DNA of 64,000 nucleotides. It comes from an uncultured Flavobacteriales bacterium (lineage in GTDB: Bacteria; Bacteroidota; Bacteroidia; Flavobacteriales_D; Crocinitomicaceae). Under the pieces are notes generated by a model. The model was not told where the DNA came from. It saw only the letters and a program-made list of their open reading frames with translations, and searched no databases. Location of the stretch: positions 1 through 64,000 of the forward strand of contig CAJXJK010000001.1 of assembly GCA_913054135.1 (NCBI GenBank). The letters run 5' to 3'. Of the stretch, positions 26,835-36,018 are shown piece after piece. Position 1 is the first letter of the stretch. Every line of letters starts with the position of its first letter. The translations under genes and the position numbers were made by a program.

Positions 26835-28505
26835 ATGATTGGTAAACAAATATTAAGCTATAAAGTTTTATCCTTGATTGGAGAAGGTGGAATGGGGGAT
26901 GTTTACCTGGCAGAACATGTTCAACTTAAAGGAAGAAAAGTAGCTATTAAAAGCCTTCATAGCAGGCTTGTGAGAAATGAATCTTTACGGGCTCGTTTTA
27001 AAAATGAAGCCGCGGCAATGGCTAATTTACAGCACCCAAACATTGTCGGCCTCATTGATTTTTTAGAAGAGGAGGGCGCCCTATATTTGGTAATGGAATA
27101 TGTTGAAGGGATGCCACTGGATGAATACCTAAACTCTCTTAATGAGGACCCTCCGGTTGAACTCGCAAAGAGTTTCATTTTACAGATTTTAGAAGGGATG
27201 TCTTATGCTCACAATTCAGGTGTTGTTCATAGAGATATCAAACCTGCCAATATTCTTATAACAAAAGACAATAGGCTTAAAATTCTCGATTTTGGAATTG
27301 CTAAACTCGTTTTTGAGGATGGAAACAGCATGACAAAAACAGGAACTCAAATGGGAACCGTTTTTTACATGAGTCCAGAGCAAGTTCAGGGACAAAAGGT
27401 CGATCAAAGAACAGATATTTATTCTTTAGGAGTCACATTTTATCAAATCCTCACAAGGACTAATCCTTACTATGGAATGACTACTGAGTTTGAAGTCTAT
27501 GGACGTATAGTGAAAGAACCTCTTCCATTAATCTCTATGGTTAATAATGACTCCCCTACTTGGATCGACCCTGTGATTCAAAAAGCCACAGCTAAATCCC
27601 CTGATGATCGTTTTTCTGATTGTGCTGAATTCATTTCTGCAATCAAAAATAAAAGAGAGGGCCTACCAAGCGTCATCAAGGAAGCAGAAGGCGTTGATTC
27701 AGATCAACCGATAGAATCAATTCTGACATCTTTGAGGGAAGAGCATCATGAAGAACCGGATTCCGAGCCGACTAATCAAATTAAGAACAAAAATTTTGTC
27801 CAGAAGATTCTCAATGACCCAAAAAAGAAGAAACTATTCATAATTGCTCTCATTCTACTAGTAATTCTTCTTCTAAGCTTAACATACTATGTCAATGTTT
27901 ACGAACCTTACCACAGGGATACTGATGGAGATGGAGTTCGAGATGATGATGATTTTTGTCTGTGGGAATCAGGGGACGCAGATTTAAATGGCTGTCCGGA
28001 TTCAGACAACGACGGAATTACTGATCGCAATGATAATTGTCCTTTTGACTATGGATCAGAAAACACAAATGGATGCCCGGATTCGGACCTTGATGGGATT
28101 TCAAATGAAGCTGATGATTGTCCTTATACCTATGGTAATTCTCCAGATGGTTGTTTCTACCATAAATATGTTAATTTCAAGAATAGTACTGTTGAACTAA
28201 TCCATGTAGCCGTGGGATATTACAGAGATGGATCTTGGCAAAGTGAAGGATGGTATAACTTAAGTGCATTCGACTCTCAAACCTACGAATTACCTTATAA
28301 ATTTGAAGGTTCAGAAATATACCTCTATGCCGAATCCTATGATATTTTTGGCAACAGAGCATGGTATTGGGGAGGCACAGACAAGTATTTGTGTGTTAAA
28401 AATCCAGGACCTTTTGATTACTATGGAACTAGTTGTTCTCGAAAAAGAGGGTTTTACAAAATATCCTTAGAAGGAGAAACAACTGAGCATAGCTTCACCT
28501 TATAG
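26835..28505 (+). CDS. Transmembrane Ser/Thr protein kinase with TSP3 repeats and DUF1036
   Basis: A 556-residue kinase with GEGGMGDVYLAEH, VAIKSLH, HRDIKPAN, DFGIAK, MTKTGTQMGT and SPEQ in residues 8-275. A membrane helix lies at about 333-355. The outer part begins with thrombospondin type 3 calcium-binding repeats (DTDGDGVRDDDD, DSDNDGITDRNDNCP, DSDLDGISNEADDCP). The end (VNFKNSTVELIHVAVGYY...SEGWYNL...YAES...WYWGGTDKYLCV...C) matches DUF1036. The combination looks like a calcium-stiffened sensor arm. Separated from the previous kinase by about 100 bases. Confidence 0.86.
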   Translation: MIGKQILSYKVLSLIGEGGMGDVYLAEHVQLKGRKVAIKSLHSRLVRNESLRARFKNEAAAMANLQHPNIVGLIDFLEEEGALYLVMEYVEGMPLDEYLNSLNEDPPVELAKSFILQILEGMSYAHNSGVVHRDIKPANILITKDNRLKILDFGIAKLVFEDGNSMTKTGTQMGTVFYMSPEQVQGQKVDQRTDIYSLGVTFYQILTRTNPYYGMTTEFEVYGRIVKEPLPLISMVNNDSPTWIDPVIQKATAKSPDDRFSDCAEFISAIKNKREGLPSVIKEAEGVDSDQPIESILTSLREEHHEEPDSEPTNQIKNKNFVQKILNDPKKKKLFIIALILLVILLLSLTYYVNVYEPYHRDTDGDGVRDDDDFCLWESGDADLNGCPDSDNDGITDRNDNCPFDYGSENTNGCPDSDLDGISNEADDCPYTYGNSPDGCFYHKYVNFKNSTVELIHVAVGYYRDGSWQSEGWYNLSAFDSQTYELPYKFEGSEIYLYAESYDIFGNRAWYWGGTDKYLCVKNPGPFDYYGTSCSRKRGFYKISLEGETTEHSFTL

Positions 28506-28581
28506 TTATATCCTCACATAATTTGATCTTTTTGTTGGCACACAATTTCATTTTCAGCGAGGCTTACCATAAATGTAAGAA

Positions 28582-30942
28582 CTATTCCTTCTTCCTTGGG
28601 ATTGAGTCTTTCCTCTTTAATGCCCAAAAAATGCCAATGAAAAATATGAGAGACCAGCCCGCAACTGCAATTAAATCTAGCTGAATTGTACCCACCATAT
28701 CGCCAAATATATTTGAGAAAGTTTCCTCATCAAATTGTTGGTGCAAAGTCTCAATACCATCCATCACTTGATCTTCCATTTTAATCAAAGGAGTCCCATC
28801 CATTTGAGTAGATTGTTGCGGAACTGGTGTCATTACGTCTCCTTGAATTCCAGTAAATCCTTCAGTTCCCCAGCGAGAAAGTGTTAAATAACTAAGGTAT
28901 TCCACAACAGGGTTTGAAATCTTTGCTACAAACCCAGCTAATAAAATTTGAGGAATCAGCACCATTGGCACCACCGTCATCACTTTTTCTGTACTGCTCA
29001 TTAAAGCTGATAAAACCAAGCCTAACAGTGTCGCAGATGTTGAGAGTATAAACATCCAAACAAATGCCATCAAAGGCTCAGTAAAGGTTGGTTCACCGCT
29101 TGAATACTTGAGTGAAATGATCAGTACAAACAAGGCTGATTGAATCACGGACAGAATGGAAAACACTGTAATTTTAGATAGTATGTAAGGAGTCAGGCTA
29201 ATATTGAACATCCGTTCTCTTGTATAAATCGGTAGCTCTGATACAATTTCTCTTGCCGAATTATTTACTCCAAACCAAACAGCAGATATTGCCATTAAAA
29301 AAGGTACGGCCAAAGAAATTTCTGCAAATATCAAACATATGAGAGCAGCAATTATTGGTGCTTGAAAAATCAAGAAAGCAGCATTGCTTCGATCATTCAT
29401 TTTTATCCTGAGTGCTCTTGCAGTCAACCAATACCATTGACTGAACGGATTAGCGTTTGAATGCTTTCGAATGTCCTGTGTTGCAGTTCCAGAATTTCCT
29501 TTTGTCGGGTTAGCCTTTTTAAATTTATTTATCCAATTCTCCTTCTCACTTCCTGTGATTGACATATAAGCCTTCACAGGGTTCTTCACATTGAAGTAGT
29601 CTTGATACTTCTGCGCGTCTCCATAATACACCATGTGTCCTCCTTCGGCCATAAAAATAACCTCATCCATATAATCTAAGTCTTCTGGTTTATGTGTAAC
29701 CATTACCACTGTAGTGCCTCTATCAGCAAGAGTTTTTAATATTCCTAAGAATTCTTCTATAGTTTGCGGATCAAGAGGTGATGTTGGTTCATCTAGGAAT
29801 AAAATCAAAGGATCGGTTAACATCTCAACTGCAATTGAAACTCTCTTTCTTTGTCCTCCTGATATCTTTGAAACTAAATTATCTTTTATATGGATGATGT
29901 TCAAATCTTTAAGAACCTGTTCAACCTTAACAGATATTTGCTCTGCAGTTGGGCTTTCTAATCTTAATTTAGCTGCAAAAAACAATGACTGACTAACAGT
30001 CAATTCTTTATGGACGATATCATCTTGTGGAACATAGCCTATTTGAGTTTTTAAATACTCATAATTGGAAACTAGTTCTTGTTCAAAAAGAAATACTTTA
30101 CCTCTAGAAGGCGGCGCTTCACCGCACAATGCCTTTAATAAAGTAGATTTCCCGCATCCAGAAGGCCCCATCACCGCTAATAATGATTTAGAGGGGATAG
30201 AAATAGAAGTTTCGTGAAGACCAGTATATCCATTCGGATATTGCTTAACTACCCCGTCTAAACGAATAGCAGTCTCGTCTCCTAAATTCCTGGCCTTTCC
30301 TCTTAGCGATAAGATATATCGACCAACAATGATTTGATCATTCTCCGAAATCTTTTTGCTCCCTCGGACTTTTTGACCATTTACGTAAGTACCATTAGTA
30401 CTTCCTAAATCCTTCAACTCATAGGACCCATTAGATAGTCGTTCGATTTGACAATGACTTCTACTGATTGAAGCTGAATTCAATTGAACATCACATTCAG
30501 CTGCTCTACCAATTATTATGACATTGGTTTTCTTGAATTTATCAATGATATCTGTTTGTTCAAGATTCTGTTTTGGAGCATCAACCGAAACTGCCACTTT
30601 AACTTTCTCATCAGGGTGTACAACTTTAATATAAAATTCACCATCCTTTGTGAGCTGCAACTTATCCCCAATATTTAAGCTTTGTCTTACATTTGGTTGG
30701 ATTCGATTTTGATTATAAAAACTGCCATTGGTGCTCCCGAGATCAACATAAAATAATTCTCCTTCACTAGTAAATATCAGTTGACCATGTTGCCTTGATA
30801 TCAAACTCGAGTTTAATTCAACATCAACTCTCTGACCTGTTTTTCCAATCGTAATGGCAACATGTTCACCTCTTTGAAAAGCAATCTTCTTTACAACTTG
30901 ATTACCTTGATAGAAATGGATTTTTATGACTGCTGAACTCAT
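28582..30942 (-). CDS. FHA-FHA-ABC transporter (ABC-2/ABCG type)
   Basis: A 786-residue half-transporter. Two FHA domains come first: ISRQHGQL...LGSTNGSFYNQ (about residues 26-80) and ISRSHCQIE...LGSTNGTYVNGQKV (about 145-205). The ATPase follows with Walker A GPSGCGKSTLL, signature ISGGQRKRVSIA and Walker B LILFLDEPTSPLD. About six membrane helices of the ABC-2 export family end the protein. Mycobacterial Rv1747 has the same order and is controlled by a Ser/Thr kinase through its FHA domains, a close functional precedent. The ATG overlaps the stop of the upstream FHA-M48 gene (TAATG). The exported substrate is unknown. Confidence 0.9.
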   Translation of the reverse strand: MSSAVIKIHFYQGNQVVKKIAFQRGEHVAITIGKTGQRVDVELNSSLISRQHGQLIFTSEGELFYVDLGSTNGSFYNQNRIQPNVRQSLNIGDKLQLTKDGEFYIKVVHPDEKVKVAVSVDAPKQNLEQTDIIDKFKKTNVIIIGRAAECDVQLNSASISRSHCQIERLSNGSYELKDLGSTNGTYVNGQKVRGSKKISENDQIIVGRYILSLRGKARNLGDETAIRLDGVVKQYPNGYTGLHETSISIPSKSLLAVMGPSGCGKSTLLKALCGEAPPSRGKVFLFEQELVSNYEYLKTQIGYVPQDDIVHKELTVSQSLFFAAKLRLESPTAEQISVKVEQVLKDLNIIHIKDNLVSKISGGQRKRVSIAVEMLTDPLILFLDEPTSPLDPQTIEEFLGILKTLADRGTTVVMVTHKPEDLDYMDEVIFMAEGGHMVYYGDAQKYQDYFNVKNPVKAYMSITGSEKENWINKFKKANPTKGNSGTATQDIRKHSNANPFSQWYWLTARALRIKMNDRSNAAFLIFQAPIIAALICLIFAEISLAVPFLMAISAVWFGVNNSAREIVSELPIYTRERMFNISLTPYILSKITVFSILSVIQSALFVLIISLKYSSGEPTFTEPLMAFVWMFILSTSATLLGLVLSALMSSTEKVMTVVPMVLIPQILLAGFVAKISNPVVEYLSYLTLSRWGTEGFTGIQGDVMTPVPQQSTQMDGTPLIKMEDQVMDGIETLHQQFDEETFSNIFGDMVGTIQLDLIAVAGWSLIFFIGIFWALKRKDSIPRKKE

Positions 30943-32204
30943 TATTTACATTTATTATAGTGATAACTATCAATATGGTTTTGACAGCAATTTGCTCTTT
31001 GTTCTGAAAAAGGGTGTGAACGAATCATGGCTTCAGTCGAATTAAAATGACTGTCTTCCATTCTCTCCCAAACATTAACCACTTCACATCCATTGTACCC
31101 AGCTTTAATAGCTAAATCAATTCCATAAAGGTCACAATGTGTTTCCATTTTTTGACCAAAAGACATGGTTGCCGCCATAAATATTTCTGCGGTTAACTCA
31201 CCTCCTATGCTCTCCATTGTTTTAATTTCACTCATCTTTCTCTTAATATGCCCCAACTCGTTATGAGCAATTTCATGCGCAATAATTGCTGCCAGTTCAT
31301 TATCATTTCTACAGAAATCAATCATTCCTTTATAAACGAATATTTGGCCGCCAGCAGTAAAGGCATTTAAAACGTCTTCATTAACAAAATGTACATTATA
31401 ATGATATCCTTTTTTATTAGGAACTGATCGAACCAATGAATTACAAATTCTTTGAATTCTATCGTAGTCATTCCCAAAATCTGAAACGCTAATTTCCGAC
31501 AAGAGGTCTCTTCCCATTTCTTGTTCCTCAGAAATGGAAACTTCTTCTCCAAACATATCAATTAGTCCACCCTCTATATCACTCAGCACATTGATTACAT
31601 CTGTAGTGGCAGTTTCGTCTTGTTCAGAAAGACAACTAAAATCATAATCAACTGCTCCAGGCTCAATAATCACATCATTTGAAGGAGAACCACCATCAAT
31701 TTCTTGACCTTGTGATGAAACGTCTAAATTATTATCTTCAGAATGATTTAATTCTTGGTTCTCATTTGAATCGTCCTGTCCCCCTCTATTTTTGTTAGCA
31801 TTCTGAATTAAAAAAGCAATTAGAATTCCAACTAATAAAACTATGAGTACAATTATTACAGTTCGTGTATTAGTTTTCTTTTTTGGAGGAACAGAAATAG
31901 GTAATTCTTCTTCAACCTTCTTGTCAACTGCCGAGCTTGCAGGTCCTTCAGATTCAACTTTTTCACTTAAATAGTTGCGCCATGGTAAAACTGAATTTCC
32001 AACTTTAACAATATCATTACTGCTCAACATTATACTTCCAGTAATTCTGCTGCCATTAACAAAAGTACCATTTGAAGAATTCAAATCAGTCAAAAAAGTA
32101 TTGCCTTCATCATCTTGAAAAATTTCAAGATGTTCTCGTGACACTGCTACATCATTGATGACAACATCACATCCGTCTCCTCTACCTATTTTGATTTGTT
32201 TCAT
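30942..32204 (-). CDS. FHA-transmembrane-M48 metallopeptidase fusion
   Basis: A 420-residue protein. Residues 1-78 are an FHA domain (KIGRGDGCDVVIND, SREHLEIF, LNSSNGTFVNG). A membrane helix lies at about 113-135, then an acidic Asn/Gln-rich linker. The C-terminal domain is an M48-type zinc protease: HEIAHNELGH with the third ligand in METHCDLYGIDLAIKAG, as in LoiP/BepA-like periplasmic proteases. An FHA domain inside and a protease outside lets a phosphorylation state be linked to envelope proteolysis. Coupled by TAATG overlaps to genes on both sides. Confidence 0.88.
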   Translation of the reverse strand: MKQIKIGRGDGCDVVINDVAVSREHLEIFQDDEGNTFLTDLNSSNGTFVNGSRITGSIMLSSNDIVKVGNSVLPWRNYLSEKVESEGPASSAVDKKVEEELPISVPPKKKTNTRTVIIVLIVLLVGILIAFLIQNANKNRGGQDDSNENQELNHSEDNNLDVSSQGQEIDGGSPSNDVIIEPGAVDYDFSCLSEQDETATTDVINVLSDIEGGLIDMFGEEVSISEEQEMGRDLLSEISVSDFGNDYDRIQRICNSLVRSVPNKKGYHYNVHFVNEDVLNAFTAGGQIFVYKGMIDFCRNDNELAAIIAHEIAHNELGHIKRKMSEIKTMESIGGELTAEIFMAATMSFGQKMETHCDLYGIDLAIKAGYNGCEVVNVWERMEDSHFNSTEAMIRSHPFSEQRANCCQNHIDSYHYNKCK

Positions 32205-33007
32205 TAGTAAGTTGCTTCTAAATCGGCAATAAAATCAGAACAAGTTCTGTATCTTTTACTCTTGTTTTTTTCAGTTGCTTTCTCTATTATTCTCGAAAAC
32301 TCGTCACTAAATTGCCCTCTTTGAATTCCCGAACGATTCAAGAAGGGAGAATGTAATATGCGCTGAAATAATTCATCTTTTGAAATATTTGATGGATAAG
32401 GCTCTTGACCTGTTATCATTTGATAAAGCGTGACACCAAGAGAATAAATGTCAGAAGTTGAATCAATCCCTTGACCTTTTACTTGCTCAGGTGACATGTA
32501 CAAAGGTGATCCCATAACCTTATAATTGCTTTCTCCCTCTTCAGTTGCAATCCCAAAATCAAGCACCTTGATATCTCCATTATCTGCGACCATTATGTTT
32601 GCAGGTTTTAAATCCATATGAATAACACCCTTAATGTGAGCATAATTCATAGCACTTAATACTTCAATCATTATCGCTTTCGCAATCTCTTCTGGGATTG
32701 GGCCCGTCACATTCCTAATATATTTGTCAAGTGAAACACCTTCAACGTACTCCATCACTAAATAATAGCCTTCTTCCCTAATAATGAAATCCTTAAGGCA
32801 AACAATATTTGGATGATCAAGATATAAATAGCGATTTGCCTCTTCGATAAATTTGTTTCGGACAAAATCATTTTCAAAAGCTCGTTTGAAAAGAACTTTT
32901 ACCGCAACTAGAAAACCAGAGCGCTCATCAACCGCTTTATAAACAGCCCCAGTTCCTCCGTGGCCAATCTGATCGAGAATGGTATAATATGGAAGATTTG
33001 GCTTCAA
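32204..33007 (-). CDS. Cytoplasmic Ser/Thr protein kinase, non-RD type
   Basis: A 267-residue stand-alone kinase without membrane helix. It has GHGGTGAVYKAVD, VAVKVLF, HMDLKPANIM, LDFGIATEEG and SPEQ. The catalytic loop reads HMD rather than HRD: the catalytic Asp is kept but the activating Arg is Met. The activation loop (ESNYKVMGSPLYM) lacks the Thr-rich MTKTGTQ found in the other four kinases. Non-RD kinases usually do not need activation-loop phosphorylation, so this one may have a different input. It lies between the PP2C and FHA-M48 genes, with one base between it and PP2C. Confidence 0.9.
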   Translation of the reverse strand: MKPNLPYYTILDQIGHGGTGAVYKAVDERSGFLVAVKVLFKRAFENDFVRNKFIEEANRYLYLDHPNIVCLKDFIIREEGYYLVMEYVEGVSLDKYIRNVTGPIPEEIAKAIMIEVLSAMNYAHIKGVIHMDLKPANIMVADNGDIKVLDFGIATEEGESNYKVMGSPLYMSPEQVKGQGIDSTSDIYSLGVTLYQMITGQEPYPSNISKDELFQRILHSPFLNRSGIQRGQFSDEFSRIIEKATEKNKSKRYRTCSDFIADLEATY

Positions 33008-34447
33008 TTATTGGTTGATTGTATCGCTTGATTCTGTAATTATACTATCCCCAATTGGTACTTTTGGTGGGGGAGGTGACAAAGTATCCGTGTTGCCGTT
33101 CATTTTATTATCAGCATTAATTGGATCATTCGACTGGTTATTAGTAGTGTTGTCAATAACAGAAGACTGATTAGAATCCAAACAATCACAATCCAAATAG
33201 ACCCTTTCACCCAACTGAATCTTATCTAGAAGTCGAACCTCGTCACCTTGTGTAATTTTTCCACTCAACTCCTCATACACTAGGCATTTAGTATCATAAC
33301 TATCTCCTGCTCTATCATGAAGAGTATCCGTCGCCTGAGACATAGACTCAAAACCGTCCTCACCCAAAATGACAGAAAAATAATTGGACTCACAGTTTTT
33401 CTCTTCAACATTTTCCAATGGTGGCCCAACCAATTCTTGTGCAGTGGAATCAATGTTAGAAACTCCATCTTCGTCCACAGAACCTTTAAATGGATTGAAA
33501 AAGACTAAAACAATAATAGCTACTGCAACTACAGCTGCTGAGACTAGAACTCCAGATCTTTTCCAAAGTGGTAATACAGAAGGGGAATCGGAGGCCAAGC
33601 CTCCAATTTCTTGAGTTGCTGCCAAAGGACTCATATCTCCTGTTGTTGACATACTTTCTTTTGGCGTAAAATCCACGAATACAGATGAAGTAAACGGGCT
33701 AGACTGAATATCGACAAGGGCCACAGTAATATTATCATGTCCTCCTGCCGCTTTAGCCATTGCAATTAATTTGTCTGCCTTATTATCAAGTGAGATAGAG
33801 TCGGAAATTACTTTCTCCATATCCTGATCTACAACAAGACCACAAAGGCCATCTGAACACATCATAAAGCAATCTCCAGCCACGGCCTCAATTGCTTTTG
33901 AACAAACTTCAGGTTCAACAGATTCTCTTATTCCTAATGCTTTAATTAATTCATTTTTTCTAGGGTGCGATTCTGCATCCCCATCAGAAATGAGACCCTG
34001 ATCAACCAAGGTTTGAACAAATGAATGGTCTTTAGTAATTCTATGTAATTTGTTTTTTGATTGAATATAAATCCGACTGTCTCCTACGTGCCCAATAAAA
34101 GTTTCACTACCTCTTATAAGAAGAACGGTACAAGTTGTACCCATACCTTTTAATTCAGGCTCGGCTTGTGCTCTGGCGAATATTTGCTCATTAGCAAATA
34201 CAATTGCATCATTAATAGCTATATATGGATTCTCATGCAAACCATTTTTGAAATGATCTATAATACTTTGGACAGCCGTATTAGAAGCTATTGCTCCACC
34301 AACATGCCCTCCCATACCATCACAGACAATGAATAAATCTCCATTGTTGCACACTTCTTCAGATGGCGCATAACCAGCTGCATCTTCATTTGCTTTCCTT
34401 ACTAGTCCAACATCTGTCTTAACGGAATGATCAAATACTTTCTCCAT
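33008..34447 (-). CDS. Membrane-anchored PP2C-family protein phosphatase
   Basis: A 479-residue PPM phosphatase. Metal-binding motifs are all present: VRKANEDAAGY, VCDGMGGHVGG, GDSRIYI, MCSDGLCGLV and GGHDNITVALV in residues 1-250. A membrane helix lies at about 300-318, then a periplasmic part rich in Asp and Asn with a Pro-rich end. It would reverse the phosphorylation made by the neighbouring kinases. The only phosphatase in the cluster, encoded next to the non-RD kinase. Confidence 0.92.
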   Translation of the reverse strand: MEKVFDHSVKTDVGLVRKANEDAAGYAPSEEVCNNGDLFIVCDGMGGHVGGAIASNTAVQSIIDHFKNGLHENPYIAINDAIVFANEQIFARAQAEPELKGMGTTCTVLLIRGSETFIGHVGDSRIYIQSKNKLHRITKDHSFVQTLVDQGLISDGDAESHPRKNELIKALGIRESVEPEVCSKAIEAVAGDCFMMCSDGLCGLVVDQDMEKVISDSISLDNKADKLIAMAKAAGGHDNITVALVDIQSSPFTSSVFVDFTPKESMSTTGDMSPLAATQEIGGLASDSPSVLPLWKRSGVLVSAAVVAVAIIVLVFFNPFKGSVDEDGVSNIDSTAQELVGPPLENVEEKNCESNYFSVILGEDGFESMSQATDTLHDRAGDSYDTKCLVYEELSGKITQGDEVRLLDKIQLGERVYLDCDCLDSNQSSVIDNTTNNQSNDPINADNKMNGNTDTLSPPPPKVPIGDSIITESSDTINQ

Positions 34448-34450
34448 AAA

Positions 34451-36016
34451 TTATTTTAAATAGGTCAAGGTAACTTCTCCAAAACTCACAACATCACCAT
34501 GTTTTAATTCTTGGTCTTGAACCCTTCGTCCATTGACCATTGTCCCATTGGAACTGTTCAAATCTTTAATGAAATACTTCCCGTTTTCAAATCGAACCTC
34601 AGCATGAGAACTAGAGACGGTGGGATGGTTTATTACATAATAGTTCCCTTCTTTTCTTCCAATAGAAACTAAAGGAATGTTCAACTCTAGCTCACCATGT
34701 TGTCCCTGAAATTCTCCCGAAAATCTTGGAAATCCACTCTGAGACATCTCAATAATAGTTTCATCTTCCTTTTTCTTTCTCGCTTTTTCCTGTTCCTCGG
34801 CCAATGCCTTTTCAGACTGTATTCGCTCTCTTTCTTCTTTATGCTTAAGAATTTCTTTTTGTTTTTCAATCTCGCTCTGAGCCTGTTTACCCTGACTTTC
34901 AAGTTCAGAAACTTTTCGTGATTGTTCCGCTTCTTTGGCCTCCTGTTCTCTCTTTCTTTTTTTCATCAAAATGATGATTAAAACAATCATTCCGATAACG
35001 AGAACACCAAGCACACTTGCAATTATGGGATTTCCTTTGACCCAATCTAATATTGTTGGTTGCTGTGTCGAATAGCTAACATTCTCTGGACTACTGCCTA
35101 CTATGCTTAATTGAAAATCATGGCTTTTCCCATCCTTTTCGTAGGATGTTTTATGAGAAATTGAGTAATGAGAACCTACCGATCTTGTTGGAATGTTATC
35201 GCAAATTGAAATTAAAGCATCAGAAGCAGAATTCTGATCATTCTTCTTGAAAGGACCATCAGAAAGTCCAAATGTTTCTTCGCAAATGTTATCAAGATTA
35301 TACTTATCATCTACATTTGGTAAATCTAAAGAAAGTGAGTAAACTGGGATATCTTCTTGTATTGATTTAGCTATAACAGCAGTAGCGTCCCATTCATGAT
35401 CGTAGACATCATTATATCCAGAAGACAACACAATGATGGCTTTAGGTTTATCACTATCAAATTCTGATAGGAATTCAATCCCCTGATGAACAGCTCCATA
35501 AATTCGTGTTGATTTACGACTGTACAAATGCGATTTTGCATCAACTTCACTTGACCAAGAAACGATTTTAGAAGGATCATTAGTGGGCGTTTCACTTGCG
35601 AAATCAAGATATTTCCCGCCAAGTTCATCCCTATCCCAATCGAATGATGCAAATAGAAACTCATCATTCTCATCAACACATTCTCCTAAAGCAAGACTCA
35701 ATACTTCATTAAAAAAATCACGTTGATATTTTCTGGAGTGATGATTTTCTAAAAGGATAAGAACTAATTCTCCCTTATCTTCTTTTATTGAATCAAGAGG
35801 TATACGAGAAAATTCGGTAAGTTCAATTGAACTACCACTTTCACTAATAGATACATCCTCCTTATCAAAACCATCAGGATTTCGGTAAATAACCTTGGTC
35901 TTAACTACACCATCTTCAGCAGCATCTTCAGCATTTGCTGTGAAACTATTTTGACATAAAACAGAATTCCATGCCAAAACAAATATGGTTATAAATAGTA
36001 ATCTCAGGGTTTTCAT
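34451..36016 (-). CDS. vWA-transmembrane-FHA protein
   Basis: A 521-residue protein with a Sec signal (ends LAWNSVLCQ). Residues about 65-270 resemble a von Willebrand A domain (ELVLILLENHHSRKYQRDF, KAIIVLSSGYNDVYD), but the usual DxSxS metal site reads LENHHS, so metal binding is probably altered. A helix at about 331-350 crosses the membrane, a long Glu/Lys-rich coiled coil follows (about 355-425), and a C-terminal FHA domain ends the protein (IGRKEGNYYVINHP, SSSHAEVRF, LNSSNGTMVNGRRV). It would pass a periplasmic event to phosphoprotein partners inside. Four bases from PP2C. Confidence 0.85.
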   Translation of the reverse strand: MKTLRLLFITIFVLAWNSVLCQNSFTANAEDAAEDGVVKTKVIYRNPDGFDKEDVSISESGSSIELTEFSRIPLDSIKEDKGELVLILLENHHSRKYQRDFFNEVLSLALGECVDENDEFLFASFDWDRDELGGKYLDFASETPTNDPSKIVSWSSEVDAKSHLYSRKSTRIYGAVHQGIEFLSEFDSDKPKAIIVLSSGYNDVYDHEWDATAVIAKSIQEDIPVYSLSLDLPNVDDKYNLDNICEETFGLSDGPFKKNDQNSASDALISICDNIPTRSVGSHYSISHKTSYEKDGKSHDFQLSIVGSSPENVSYSTQQPTILDWVKGNPIIASVLGVLVIGMIVLIIILMKKRKREQEAKEAEQSRKVSELESQGKQAQSEIEKQKEILKHKEERERIQSEKALAEEQEKARKKKEDETIIEMSQSGFPRFSGEFQGQHGELELNIPLVSIGRKEGNYYVINHPTVSSSHAEVRFENGKYFIKDLNSSNGTMVNGRRVQDQELKHGDVVSFGEVTLTYLK

Positions 36017-36018
36017 AC

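Noticed and set aside
33317-33614. Open frames opposite the PP2C gene
   Set aside because: They are antisense shadows of a gene with complete PP2C motifs.
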